Below the pieces are notes generated by a model that was given only the letters and a program-made list of their open reading frames with translations, searched no databases and was not told where the DNA came from. DNA of 64,000 bases from Halothece sp. PCC 7418 (lineage in GTDB: Bacteria; Cyanobacteriota; Cyanobacteriia; Cyanobacteriales; Rubidibacteraceae), in the NCBI RefSeq assembly GCF_000317635.1, contig NC_019779.1, positions 1,364,001 through 1,428,000 on the forward strand. Direction: 5' to 3'. Position 1 is the stretch's first letter. Every line of letters begins with the position of its first letter. Positions 53,950 to 60,991 of the stretch are shown here, in pieces. The position numbers were made by a program, and so were the translations under genes.

Positions 53950-54318
53950 TTACCTATCTTTAATTCGTTTAAGCAATTCTTGATATTTCTCCTGTTCTGG
54001 ATTTAGTTTTACTAACTTCTCCAACGGCGGAATTGCCCCTTCATAATCCTTCATATCTAACCGCGTTTGTACTAAACCTTTCAAAGCATTTTCATTCTTG
54101 GGTTCACGCTCTAAAACCGCCTCATAACCCTTTTCTTTTACCTGTAGCTGCTCTAGCTGTTGCTGATTTCCTTGACGGGCTTGTTGCTCCTGCTGTTGAC
54201 TAGCTTGCATTCCTTGTATAATCATATTTTGCACTTGTGTTCCCATAAAAGCCAAAAATCCCAGACCTGCAACAATCGTAAACATTCGTCTCTTCAGCGT
54301 CATGGGTGTGCTAGACAT
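53950..54318 (-). CDS. Membrane-anchored short TPR protein
   Basis: 122 residues. One N-terminal membrane helix (FTIVAGLGFLAFMGTQVQ), a Gln-rich coiled-coil-like linker (QASQQQEQQARQGNQQQLEQLQ), and one to two TPRs (YEAVLEREPKNENALKGLVQTRL, YEGAIPPLEKLVKLNPEQEKY). A typical cyanobacterial thylakoid or membrane assembly-factor layout, but the specific role is unknown. Confidence 0.75.
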   Translation of the reverse strand: MSSTPMTLKRRMFTIVAGLGFLAFMGTQVQNMIIQGMQASQQQEQQARQGNQQQLEQLQVKEKGYEAVLEREPKNENALKGLVQTRLDMKDYEGAIPPLEKLVKLNPEQEKYQELLKRIKDR

Positions 54319-54394
54319 AATGATTTTCCCTTGTATTCACTCCACTCTTAGCATTCCCCAGACGAAACAGGAAATGATCAGTGATCCTCTAGCT

Positions 54395-54460
54395 AGAAGC
54401 GCGATCATTGTTGGAGGGGAAGGCGCGATCGCTGTTGGGGGGTAAGAGGGAAGCGCGATC
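54395..54460. repeat. HIP1-centred repeat units
   Basis: Three units with AAGGCGCGATCGCTGTT/AAGCGCGATCA, ending exactly where the broken sulfotransferase reading frame begins, which suggests a recombination junction. Confidence 0.6.
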
Positions 54461-54851
54461 AAATTTATCCGCTATGAAGATTTCACACGCTATCCTGATG
54501 CTGAACTTGAAAATTTATGTGCCAAGTTGGATGTTATACCATTTCTAAGAAGTTAGGTTACAGTTTATCCCCCCAATCCTCACTAAAACCTTAGAAAGGG
54601 GGGCTTTAGTGGATCGGTGTCTAGCGCCAGTTAATCGCAATGGTATTAATTTTGATCCTGAATATCAAAACAAATGGCATTCTTATCAGAAAATAACAGG
54701 AGATGTATCAAGAAGTTCTCAATCTAACCCACAAATACGCTTGAATCTGAAAAATAACAATAATCTTAGCAGTGAACTATTAGAATACTTATCAAATAAT
54801 TCAGATTATCAACAGATTATTGAAATTACAGGATATTTCGATCCAAGCTGA
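54459..54851 (+). pseudogene. Sulfotransferase C-terminal fragment interrupted by a MITE
   Basis: The first part (54459-54536) reads IKFIRYEDFTRYPDAELENL and CAKLDV, matching the end of sulfotransferase domains. After the MITE at 54537-54645 the frame continues FDPEYQNKWHSYQKITGD... to the stop at 54851. Removing the MITE with one copy of its TTA duplication restores LDV-NFDPEYQ. The N-terminus with the PAPS-binding loop is gone, so it is not functional. Confidence 0.7.
54537..54645 (+). repeat. 109-bp MITE with TACCATT/AATGGTA termini and TTA duplication
   Basis: Terminal inverted repeats TACCATT...AATGGTA, flanked on both sides by TTA (54534-54536 and 54646-54648). The core has a CCCCCC...GGGGGG hairpin like the TATAGC MITEs, but the termini differ. 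The host frame rejoins on excision. Confidence 0.78.
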
Positions 54852-54859
54852 TTACGGTA

Positions 54860-57415
54860 TTATTGATATTGATTAAGTTGAAAGTTATTTTGTGTTGGGT
54901 GCGGAAGATTGAGCTTTTCGGTTCTAATTTCATTGATTAGCTGCTCAAGGGGAGGAAAAGACCGTGGATAGGAGGGGAATAGATTGAGAGCTTTCGGTAA
55001 AGGATGTAATTTCAATTCGGGGGGTTGGAGAATCGTGGCTTGCCTTTCTATATCGTTATTTCTATAAGCGATGGAAAGGGCAGTTCGATTTTTTTGAGGC
55101 GGAGCTATTTCAGGTAAAGCACTAATCCAATTTCTCAGTTCCCGTTGTTCTCTGATAGTAGCCCTAAACTGGTCTTTGTCTCCAAAATCAGTTTTAGTAT
55201 TTTGCTTCCAGTAAGTTTCTAGGTATTCCTCAGGATCAAGCCAAGCTCCTAACAATAAGAGTGGATTTTGATCAGACGTTTTTGATAACTCTGTTTTAAT
55301 GATGGAGAGGGCAACTTCGGGGGAGTCTTCTGCTGTTATCAGAGCTTGGGTGACTGGGCTTAGTTCATTTAATACCTCAGTTGTGAAGGGCTTTTGATGC
55401 CACCATCGAATTAAAATCTCTCGCTCGCGAACACTATTATAGAGATCAGACTCAGAAGGAAGTTTCGCCAGTAGCATCTTGTAGAAGGTGAGGCTTTCTT
55501 CTATAACAGCATCTTTTAATTCAGCCAAACGCGGTTGATTCCAAACTTTTGCCACCAAAAATTCAGGATTGTTCAGTCCCTGAAGCGAAAGAGCAGTAAT
55601 TGCCTGATCGATTAAGCCTTCTTCTAGATAAGCCGTTGCGAGAGCATAATAGGTGTAAGTTGTGTAACTTTGTTCTCGGAATCGAATTTGAACCGCTTGA
55701 CCTAATAGTTTTTGCGCTTGCTCAGGATCACTCTGGCGTTTGAACAATCCTAAGTGATAAAGAAACATATTGTCTTTTGGAGAGGTTTGCCAAGCCTCTT
55801 GAAAAGCATTGATGATCCCTTCTTCTAATTCTTTTGCTCTCTCTTGCTTTGGCGTTTTATTGCGAACTTTGAGAAGCTGAAATCCTAATTCTAAAGAGTA
55901 GGTCGGATCCCACCTCACTAGCCCAGATGCATTCAGGAGATCTTCAACGCCTCTAGAAACCTCCCCTGCTTGAAAGTGGTCTCTTGCTTGATCATCCAGC
56001 CACATTGCTGTTGTGAGAGGGAAAGAGACAAAACAAGCTAAACCAATAGAAGCAATGCCTCCTAAACTAAACGTACGTCGTTGTGAAGTGGAAACCGATA
56101 TTGGGCTGGCTAGATCTAATTGGTCAGCTAAAGCTAAAAGGAGAACAACTGACAAGAGGAGAGTGGTACTAATCGGGATATTTTCCAATTGATAATCGGT
56201 CAAACTGGATACCCCATAAGCCAATAGGCTGCCTCCAACGCCGTATAAGAGTAAACGCTTCTCACCTGACAGCGATCGCTGCTCAAGGCGAAACCAAAGA
56301 CGAGTAACTAACCAGGCAAATGCGACCACCGCCCCTAAACCTAACACGCCGAGTTCCCCAAGCAACTGGAGTGGCGTATTGTGAAGCTGTTGCACATTGT
56401 AAGTTCCAGATGTTCCGGAAACAATAGGGCGATAAAGGTTATACATCCGCGACATATTCCCAGGTCCAACCCCAAGCAGCGGTCGATCTTGAAAAATATT
56501 GAACGCCCCTTGCCATAAAAACAGGCGAAATTCCATGTTCCCATCAAGCTGTATTTGCACAGGTACTGGGTTAGACTCAGTAGGTCCAAACTGAATTAAG
56601 TGCTCAACCCGTGGGCTCGTAATAATCGCGATCATCATTGCCAACAATCCTGCAATTAAGGCAATCGCCAGTCGCTTTCTCAAACGTCCCCGAGTCTGCG
56701 CGATCGCGAAGATGACGGCTACTGTTGCCAAGGCAATGATTCCCAGCATTCCCCCTCTCGATCCAGTGGTGTAAAGATGGAATAGCATGAGACCACTAAC
56801 CGCCAAGCCAGTAATCCGTTGCCAACCTGGTCGGGATAGACTCCAAGCAATGGTTAAAGGAAGCACTAAAACCAAATATCCTGCAACAAAGTTATGATGT
56901 CCAAGGGGAAAAGGATTACGTAAATATTCAAAGTCTCGTTGGGGCCACCACTTGTATAACCCTACCACTGTGGAAATGCCACCGGTTATTCCCAGTCCCA
57001 TCCATAACCGTTCCCAAGTCAGGGTTGAATTACCAATCCAATTGCGGGTTACATAAAGCAATACACCGTAGCCCATTGTCACCGCAATATTCTTCGCAGC
57101 CACCAGAGGAAACGAGCAAAAGAGACTGGAAAGAATCACTGACAGCGCGATCGCGCACACTGCCCAATCTAAACCATGACCAAGGGGCTTAAATGGCAAT
57201 TGAAACTGGCGTAACATCCAAATCAGCCAAATCCCTAGGATGAGAAATCCCAGTTGCCAGACAATAATCCAGGGCCAGTCCACCATGAAGCGATAACTCC
57301 ACGGTAGCCAAGCAAAAGTCACCAAAGTAGCTAAGGCAAGCCAACCTAACCATTGACCTTGCCAAGTTTGAGGAAGAGTAACGCTTTTCGAGTCAGTTGT
57401 CGTGTCAGAAGTCAT
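54860..57415 (-). CDS. O-antigen ligase/polymerase-like membrane protein with TPR region
   Basis: 851 residues from MTSDTTTDSK (57415); the longer frame from 57544 is repeat-derived and unlikely. About a dozen membrane helices. The Wzy_C ligase core contains RDFEYLRNPFPLGHHNFVAGYLVLVLPL, TGSRGGMLGIIAL and LLGVGPGNMSRMYNLYRP...HNTPLQLLGELG. The C-terminal ~350 residues are soluble helical repeats. It may ligate lipid-linked glycan to lipid A, or act as a pilin/protein O-oligosaccharyltransferase. The latter fits the neighbouring pilin and glycosyltransferase genes but is unproven. Confidence 0.85.
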   Translation of the reverse strand: MTSDTTTDSKSVTLPQTWQGQWLGWLALATLVTFAWLPWSYRFMVDWPWIIVWQLGFLILGIWLIWMLRQFQLPFKPLGHGLDWAVCAIALSVILSSLFCSFPLVAAKNIAVTMGYGVLLYVTRNWIGNSTLTWERLWMGLGITGGISTVVGLYKWWPQRDFEYLRNPFPLGHHNFVAGYLVLVLPLTIAWSLSRPGWQRITGLAVSGLMLFHLYTTGSRGGMLGIIALATVAVIFAIAQTRGRLRKRLAIALIAGLLAMMIAIITSPRVEHLIQFGPTESNPVPVQIQLDGNMEFRLFLWQGAFNIFQDRPLLGVGPGNMSRMYNLYRPIVSGTSGTYNVQQLHNTPLQLLGELGVLGLGAVVAFAWLVTRLWFRLEQRSLSGEKRLLLYGVGGSLLAYGVSSLTDYQLENIPISTTLLLSVVLLLALADQLDLASPISVSTSQRRTFSLGGIASIGLACFVSFPLTTAMWLDDQARDHFQAGEVSRGVEDLLNASGLVRWDPTYSLELGFQLLKVRNKTPKQERAKELEEGIINAFQEAWQTSPKDNMFLYHLGLFKRQSDPEQAQKLLGQAVQIRFREQSYTTYTYYALATAYLEEGLIDQAITALSLQGLNNPEFLVAKVWNQPRLAELKDAVIEESLTFYKMLLAKLPSESDLYNSVREREILIRWWHQKPFTTEVLNELSPVTQALITAEDSPEVALSIIKTELSKTSDQNPLLLLGAWLDPEEYLETYWKQNTKTDFGDKDQFRATIREQRELRNWISALPEIAPPQKNRTALSIAYRNNDIERQATILQPPELKLHPLPKALNLFPSYPRSFPPLEQLINEIRTEKLNLPHPTQNNFQLNQYQ

Positions 57416-57558
57416 ACCGTCTGAGGAAGCAAAAGGCTGGTGTTCATGCCGATTACAGTGTCTTCCCTTAGGCGAAGAACATGAGGCAAGCAAGTCTATT
57501 TTAGCTGACAGATTACTTGGAAAGCGCGATCGTTGTTTGAGCAAAGTTTCCCACTTAG

Positions 57559-57915
57559 CTAAACTAGCAAAACCTTATCATGTTCAGCAAAACTAATCAC
57601 TAACACTCGTCGCGGAGAAGGTTTTTCATAAACGCGATAAACTAGACGATAAGCAACGTCTTCCCAATCAATTTCTAAAGCGCGGTATCCTCTTAATTTT
57701 CCTTTTAGAAGATGATTGGGAAATCCACCACAGTTATAAGGATCAACCACAAAAACTGCATCACAAATATCCTGAAAAAATCTCCTGTAATTCTTGAGAG
57801 AGGTTTGGTAAGTCAAAGATTACGCCTTCCTAAACGGAAGGCGTAATCTTTGACCGTTGGTCAGTTTCTCTTACCTCTTGGCGAGTTTTAACTTGATACT
57901 TAGACTTGATACCCA
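57559..57915 (-). pseudogene. RelE-like toxin of TA module 1, disrupted
   Basis: Starts at GTG 57915 (GIKSKYQVKTRQEVRE), overlapping the antitoxin end as in the sister modules. A TGACCGTTGGTCA palindrome (57812-57863) is then inserted and adds an in-frame TAG. After it the reading continues LPNLSQELQEIFSGY, shifts frame near 57765, and resumes DPYNCGGFPNH...YRALEIDWEDVAYRLVYRVY. The final helix (DPAYEKAIARIKN in sisters) is replaced by KVLLV. Non-functional, beside an intact antitoxin. Confidence 0.8.
57812..57863 (+). repeat. Palindromic unit ending in TGACCGTTGGTCA (copy 3)
   Basis: Perfect 19-bp stem (GTCAAAGATTACGCCTTCC arm) with a TAAAC loop, followed by CGTTGGTCA, which forms the second small hairpin with the preceding TGACC. 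Inserted in the N-terminal part of the module 1 toxin. Confidence 0.85.
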
Positions 57916-58127
57916 CGTTCTCGCAATCGCTTTAAAGCCCCATCAACATCAATTTCCTGACCTTCTTCAACTACTGTAATCCATTGGCTGGGGTCATCTG
58001 GATCAAGAGAATCAATGCGTTGCAAGGCTTTTCCTTCGGCAGAGTCTGGATTGAGGTACGTCATTTCTCCCTCAATTTCAAAAGGGATCAGGTTTTCTGT
58101 TTTGGGATTAGACATAGAGATCATCAC
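57900..58127 (-). CDS. Antitoxin of TA module 1
   Basis: 75 residues. Begins MMISMSNPKTENLIPFEIEG, nearly identical in all four modules, then SAEGKALQRIDSLDPDDP. The C-terminal part (QWITVVEEGQEIDVDGALKRLRERGYQV) is module-specific. Unknown antitoxin family; assigned by position ahead of a RelE-like toxin. The toxin of this module is broken. Confidence 0.8.
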   Translation of the reverse strand: MMISMSNPKTENLIPFEIEGEMTYLNPDSAEGKALQRIDSLDPDDPSQWITVVEEGQEIDVDGALKRLRERGYQV

Positions 58128-58160
58128 CGAATTATTTAAGACTTAATTGCTATTTTAGCT

Positions 58161-58194
58161 CGATGCTCGTAGAGCCGTGGCTTTGCTACATCGG
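58161..58194 (-). repeat. CGATG...CATCGG palindrome upstream of module 1
   Basis: CGATGCTCGTAGAGCCGTGG to CATCGG: outer CGATG/CATCG, inner AGCC/GGCT. Present at the same distance upstream of all four modules (also 58873-58906, 60586-60619, 63388-63421), and once alone at 41188-41222. It may be part of the module promoter/operator or a hitchhiking repeat. Confidence 0.65.
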
Positions 58195-58310
58195 ATTTGG
58201 GATGAGATGGGGAGCGCGATCGGTCTTTTAGGATGAGAGGGAAGGCGCGATCGCTGTTTTGGAATGAGAGGGAAGGCGCGATCAGTTGTTGAGGTGAGGG
58301 ATCAATTCTT
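58195..58310. repeat. HIP1-centred ~30-bp repeats
   Basis: Three units of GGGATGAGAGGGAAGGCGCG followed by ATCGCTGTTTTG. The last two are identical to those beyond module 3, as part of a ~255-bp shared block. Confidence 0.75.
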
Positions 58311-58628
58311 AATCCGCGCGATCGCTTTCTCATAAGCAGGATCATGTTCAGCAAAACTAATTACTAAGACTCGTCGTGGAGAAGGCTTTTCATAAACGCG
58401 ATAAACCAGACGATAAGCAACGCCTTCCCAATCAATTTCTAAAGCACGGTATCCTCTTAATTTCCCTTTCAAAGCATGATTAGGTACTCCACACCTTTGA
58501 TAAGGATCTCTAGCTATTGCTAACTGATACCCTGAAAAATCATTTTGCAATTGAGCAGGTAAACTGGGAATATCTTCTGTCCTTACAGCTGGGTGAACTT
58601 GAACTTGATATTTAGACTTCGTACCCAC
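58302..58628 (-). CDS. RelE/ParE-like toxin of TA module 2
   Basis: 108 residues from a GTG, overlapping the antitoxin by 17 bp. The N-terminal ~45 residues (MGTKSKYQVQVHPAVRTEDI...ARDPYQRCGVPNH) are module-specific. The C-terminal ~60 (LKGKLRGYRALEIDWEGVAY, RLVYRVY, PRRVLVISFAEHDPAYEKA) match the other modules and carry the RelE-like core, with a Tyr/Arg-rich strand and a final helix. Confidence 0.85.
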   Translation of the reverse strand: MGTKSKYQVQVHPAVRTEDIPSLPAQLQNDFSGYQLAIARDPYQRCGVPNHALKGKLRGYRALEIDWEGVAYRLVYRVYEKPSPRRVLVISFAEHDPAYEKAIARIKN

Positions 58629-58839
58629 GCTCTTTTAACCATTGATCTAATGCTTCATCATCAATTTCCTGACCTTCTTCCACAACAGTAATCCATTGCG
58701 TGGGATCATCTGGATCAAGAGAATCAATCCGTTGTAAGGCTTTTCCTTCGGCAGAGTCTGGATTGAGGTACGTCATTTCTCCTTCAATTTCAAAAGGGAT
58801 CAAGTTTTCTGTTTTGGGATTAGACATAGAGATCATCAC
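58612..58839 (-). CDS. Antitoxin of TA module 2
   Basis: 75 residues. Conserved first half as in module 1. C-terminal half QWITVVEEGQEIDDEALDQW then LKERGYEV. The last codons overlap the toxin start, ensuring coupled translation. Confidence 0.82.
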   Translation of the reverse strand: MMISMSNPKTENLIPFEIEGEMTYLNPDSAEGKALQRIDSLDPDDPTQWITVVEEGQEIDDEALDQWLKERGYEV

Positions 58840-58910
58840 CGAATTATTTAAGACTTAATTGCTATTTTAGCGCGATACTCGTAGAAGGATGACTTGACCA
58901 CATCGGGGTT

Positions 58911-59066
58911 TAGGATGAGAGGGAAGGCGCGATCGCTGTTTGGGATGAGAGAGAAGGCGCGATCGCTGTTTGGGATGAAAGGGAAGGCGCGATCGGGGTG
59001 TTGGGGTGAGAAAGAATGCGCGATCGTTGTTTAGGATGAGATGGGGAGCGCGATCGGGCTTTGGGA
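58911..59066. repeat. Five tandem HIP1-centred ~30-bp units
   Basis: Units of 30-31 bp with GGGATGAGAGGGAAGGCGCG plus ATCG and a variable 7-8-nt end (CTGTTT, GGGTGTT, TTGTTT, GGCTTT). The most regular array in the window. Frames across it are artefacts. Confidence 0.8.
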
Positions 59067-59085
59067 AGAGTACAATGAGCAAAAG

Positions 59086-59310
59086 TTAGGCTGCAAATTG
59101 TCGAACTTCTAACTGTGTTCCGTGCGCGATCGCGTTTTCTGCTTGTTCTAACAATAAATCAGTTGTCTGCTCACTTAAGTAATACTCACCACAATTTTCA
59201 CAGACTTCAGCAGGGACATTTTTAAAGATTAAAATAACTCCCTCCCTTTCTAAAGGAACTGTCACTTTACCCTGCTTAGTTTCTCCTTGCTGGCAAATTA
59301 AACATTTCAT
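59086..59310 (-). CDS. YgiT/MqsA-type zinc-finger antitoxin
   Basis: 74 residues. Zinc-binding CLICQQGE...CENCGEYYL, the YgiT-type N-terminal domain, followed by a short helix (TTDLLLEQAENAIAHG). It lacks the HTH domain of full MqsA. The start overlaps the upstream DUF4258 gene by 4 bp. Confidence 0.88.
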   Translation of the reverse strand: MKCLICQQGETKQGKVTVPLEREGVILIFKNVPAEVCENCGEYYLSEQTTDLLLEQAENAIAHGTQLEVRQFAA

Positions 59311-59594
59311 GTCTTTTTTCTCCTCTTATAATCTAATTCCCAGAGTTCAGAATCGGGTTGATAAGTTGTAATAACGTAAGCCCTTCTTGTTTTAAAGTCA
59401 AACCCCACCACTACATGAATGGGACGATCAAAAACGAAACCTAAAAATAAGTAACTTGGATAAGGAGAGTCATCAAGATATTCTCTAATTACTTCCCCTG
59501 CCGAAAGAACTGTTTTTACTTCAGCTTTGCTAATTTTCCGAGAAAACATTTGCTTAATCGCATGGCTAGAAAAAATTAACTGTTCATATTCCAT
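59307..59594 (-). CDS. DUF4258 toxin-like protein
   Basis: 95 residues: IFSSHAIKQMFSRKISKAEV, VIREYLDDSPYPSYLFLGFV, RPIHVVVGFDFKTRRAYVITTYQPD. Matches DUF4258 (RelE-fold-like, BrnT/MqsR-related) partners of YgiT-type zinc-finger proteins. Toxin first, antitoxin second, an order typical of this pair. Confidence 0.86.
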   Translation of the reverse strand: MEYEQLIFSSHAIKQMFSRKISKAEVKTVLSAGEVIREYLDDSPYPSYLFLGFVFDRPIHVVVGFDFKTRRAYVITTYQPDSELWELDYKRRKKT

Positions 59595-59659
59595 GCTGTC
59601 TTAATCTTTCCTTGTTTCTCTCACCCTCATTAGTCATTAATTATTTTAGCTTATGATTG

Positions 59660-59990
59660 GTACTGCTAAGAGAGAGAAGGCGCGATCGCTGTTTGGGATG
59701 AGGAGGGAGGTGCGATTGAGGGTTGGGGATAGGGAAGGAGGCGCAATCGGGTTTAGTAGGATGAGAAAGAAGGCGCGATCGCTGTTTTGGGATGAGGGGA
59801 GTAGCGCGATTAGTATTTTGGGGTGAGGGAGGGAGTAGCGCGATCGCTGTTTTTGGGATTAGGGGATGATCCCCCCTAACCCCCCTTAAAAAAGGGGGGA
59901 ATAAGAATTGTTGTTTGGGATGAGAGAAGGAAAGCGCGATCGCTGTTTTGGAATGAGAGGGAAGGCGCGATCAGTTGTTGAGGTGAGGGA
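59660..59990. repeat. HIP1-centred repeat cluster with a CCCCCC/GGGGGG hairpin
   Basis: Seven or so ~30-bp units fill the 396-bp gap 59595-59990. At 59868-59900 is a CCCCCC...GGGGGG hairpin core like the MITE cores, without termini. No gene seen. Confidence 0.72.
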
Positions 59991-60323
59991 TCAATTCTTA
60001 ATCCGCGCGATCGCTTTCTCATAAGCAGGATCATGTTCAGCAAAACTAATTACTAAGACTCGTCGTGGAGAAGGCTTTTCATAAACGCGATAAACCAGAC
60101 GATAAGCAACGCCTTCCCAATCAATTTCTAAAGCACGGTATCCTCTTAATTTCCCTTTCAAAGCATGATTAGGAAATCCACTACAGTTATAAGGATCAGT
60201 TTTTAGAAGTGGTTTATAGTGTTCCCAAAATTGATTAACCAGAAACGTTGACAATTCTTTAAAGTCTTCCCTCACCATAGAGGGATGAGTTTGCAAGATA
60301 TATTTACTCCCCACGAACCTCAC
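59991..60323 (-). CDS. RelE/ParE-like toxin of TA module 3
   Basis: 110 residues. N-terminal half (GSKYILQTHPSMVREDFKEL...LLKTDPYNCSGFPNH) differs from module 2. The C-terminal 60 codons are identical to module 2 at the DNA level, including the downstream flank. Overlaps the antitoxin by 20 bp. The family core is as in module 2. Confidence 0.85.
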   Translation of the reverse strand: MRFVGSKYILQTHPSMVREDFKELSTFLVNQFWEHYKPLLKTDPYNCSGFPNHALKGKLRGYRALEIDWEGVAYRLVYRVYEKPSPRRVLVISFAEHDPAYEKAIARIKN

Positions 60324-60552
60324 TCACTGTTTTAATCTGCCATCCTTCTCGTTTGAGTTGTTTGACTTCTTCTGATGAAATATCTTGATCATCAATGATA
60401 GTTATCCATTGCTTGGGATCATCTGGATCAAGAGAATCAATCCGTTGTAAGGCTTTTCCTTCGGCAGAGTCTGGATTGAGGTACGTCATTTCTCCCTCAA
60501 TTTCAAAAGGGATCAGGTTTTCTGTTTTGGGATTAGACATAGAGATCATCAC
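60304..60552 (-). CDS. Antitoxin of TA module 3
   Basis: 82 residues. The conserved N-terminal 45 residues are shared with modules 1, 2 and 4. The C-terminus (QWITIIDDQDISSEEVKQLK, then REGWQIKTVSEVRGE) is the most divergent of the set and slightly longer. Confidence 0.82.
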   Translation of the reverse strand: MMISMSNPKTENLIPFEIEGEMTYLNPDSAEGKALQRIDSLDPDDPKQWITIIDDQDISSEEVKQLKREGWQIKTVSEVRGE

Positions 60553-60624
60553 CGAATTATTTAAGACTTAATTGCTATTTTAGCGCGATACTAGTAGAGG
60601 AGTGACTTCGCCACATCGGGTTTA

Positions 60625-60770
60625 GGATGAGATGGGGAGCGCGATCGGACTTTGGGATGAAGGAAGGCGCGATCGCTGTTTTGGAATGAGAGGGAAGGCG
60701 CGATCGGGCGTTGGGGTGAGAGGGAAGGCGCGATTGAGGGTTGGGGATGGGGAAGTAGCGCTCAATATCT
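60625..60770. repeat. HIP1-centred repeat units
   Basis: Four ~30-bp units between the module 3 palindrome and the TnpB element end. Together with that element's left end, they account for the whole 440-bp gap 60553-60991. Confidence 0.72.
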
Positions 60771-60840
60771 GAAGCTAATTAAGCAAATTTATCTCAGTGC
60801 GACGAGAAGACCCCCGTTATACCAGAGGTTAACGGGGGAT

Positions 60841-60885
60841 GGGGCGTATAAACATCTGAGGAGACCTCAGATGACAGCCCCTCAT
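60841..60885 (-). repeat. 45-bp palindromic cassette, copy E
   Basis: GGGGCGTATAAA, inner palindrome CATCTGAGG/CCTCAGATG with an AGA loop, ACAGCCCCTC plus AT. The otherwise matching left end at 39790 lacks exactly these 45 bp (GGGGGAT joined to GAATCGTAGCC), showing the unit is separable from the element. Confidence 0.88.
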
Positions 60886-60991
60886 GAATCGTAGCCAAAT
60901 TAAAAAAGCGCGAAAGCGCATCCATAACTTAGCACCTTGTCACATTCTACTAAGCAGCGTATAATAAAGCTATGCTTGAACAACTTGGTCA

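Noticed and set aside
54609-54851. Independent 80-residue gene
   Set aside because: It begins inside a MITE, and the rest continues the reading frame of a sulfotransferase fragment.
58911-59066. CRISPR-like array of ~30-bp repeats
   Set aside because: The repeats are contiguous with only 7-8 variable bases, contain HIP1, occur singly elsewhere, and no cas gene is present.
58867-59082. 71-residue ORF on the minus strand
   Set aside because: Encoded by five tandem HIP1 repeats (PKQRSRLPSH repeats); not a gene.
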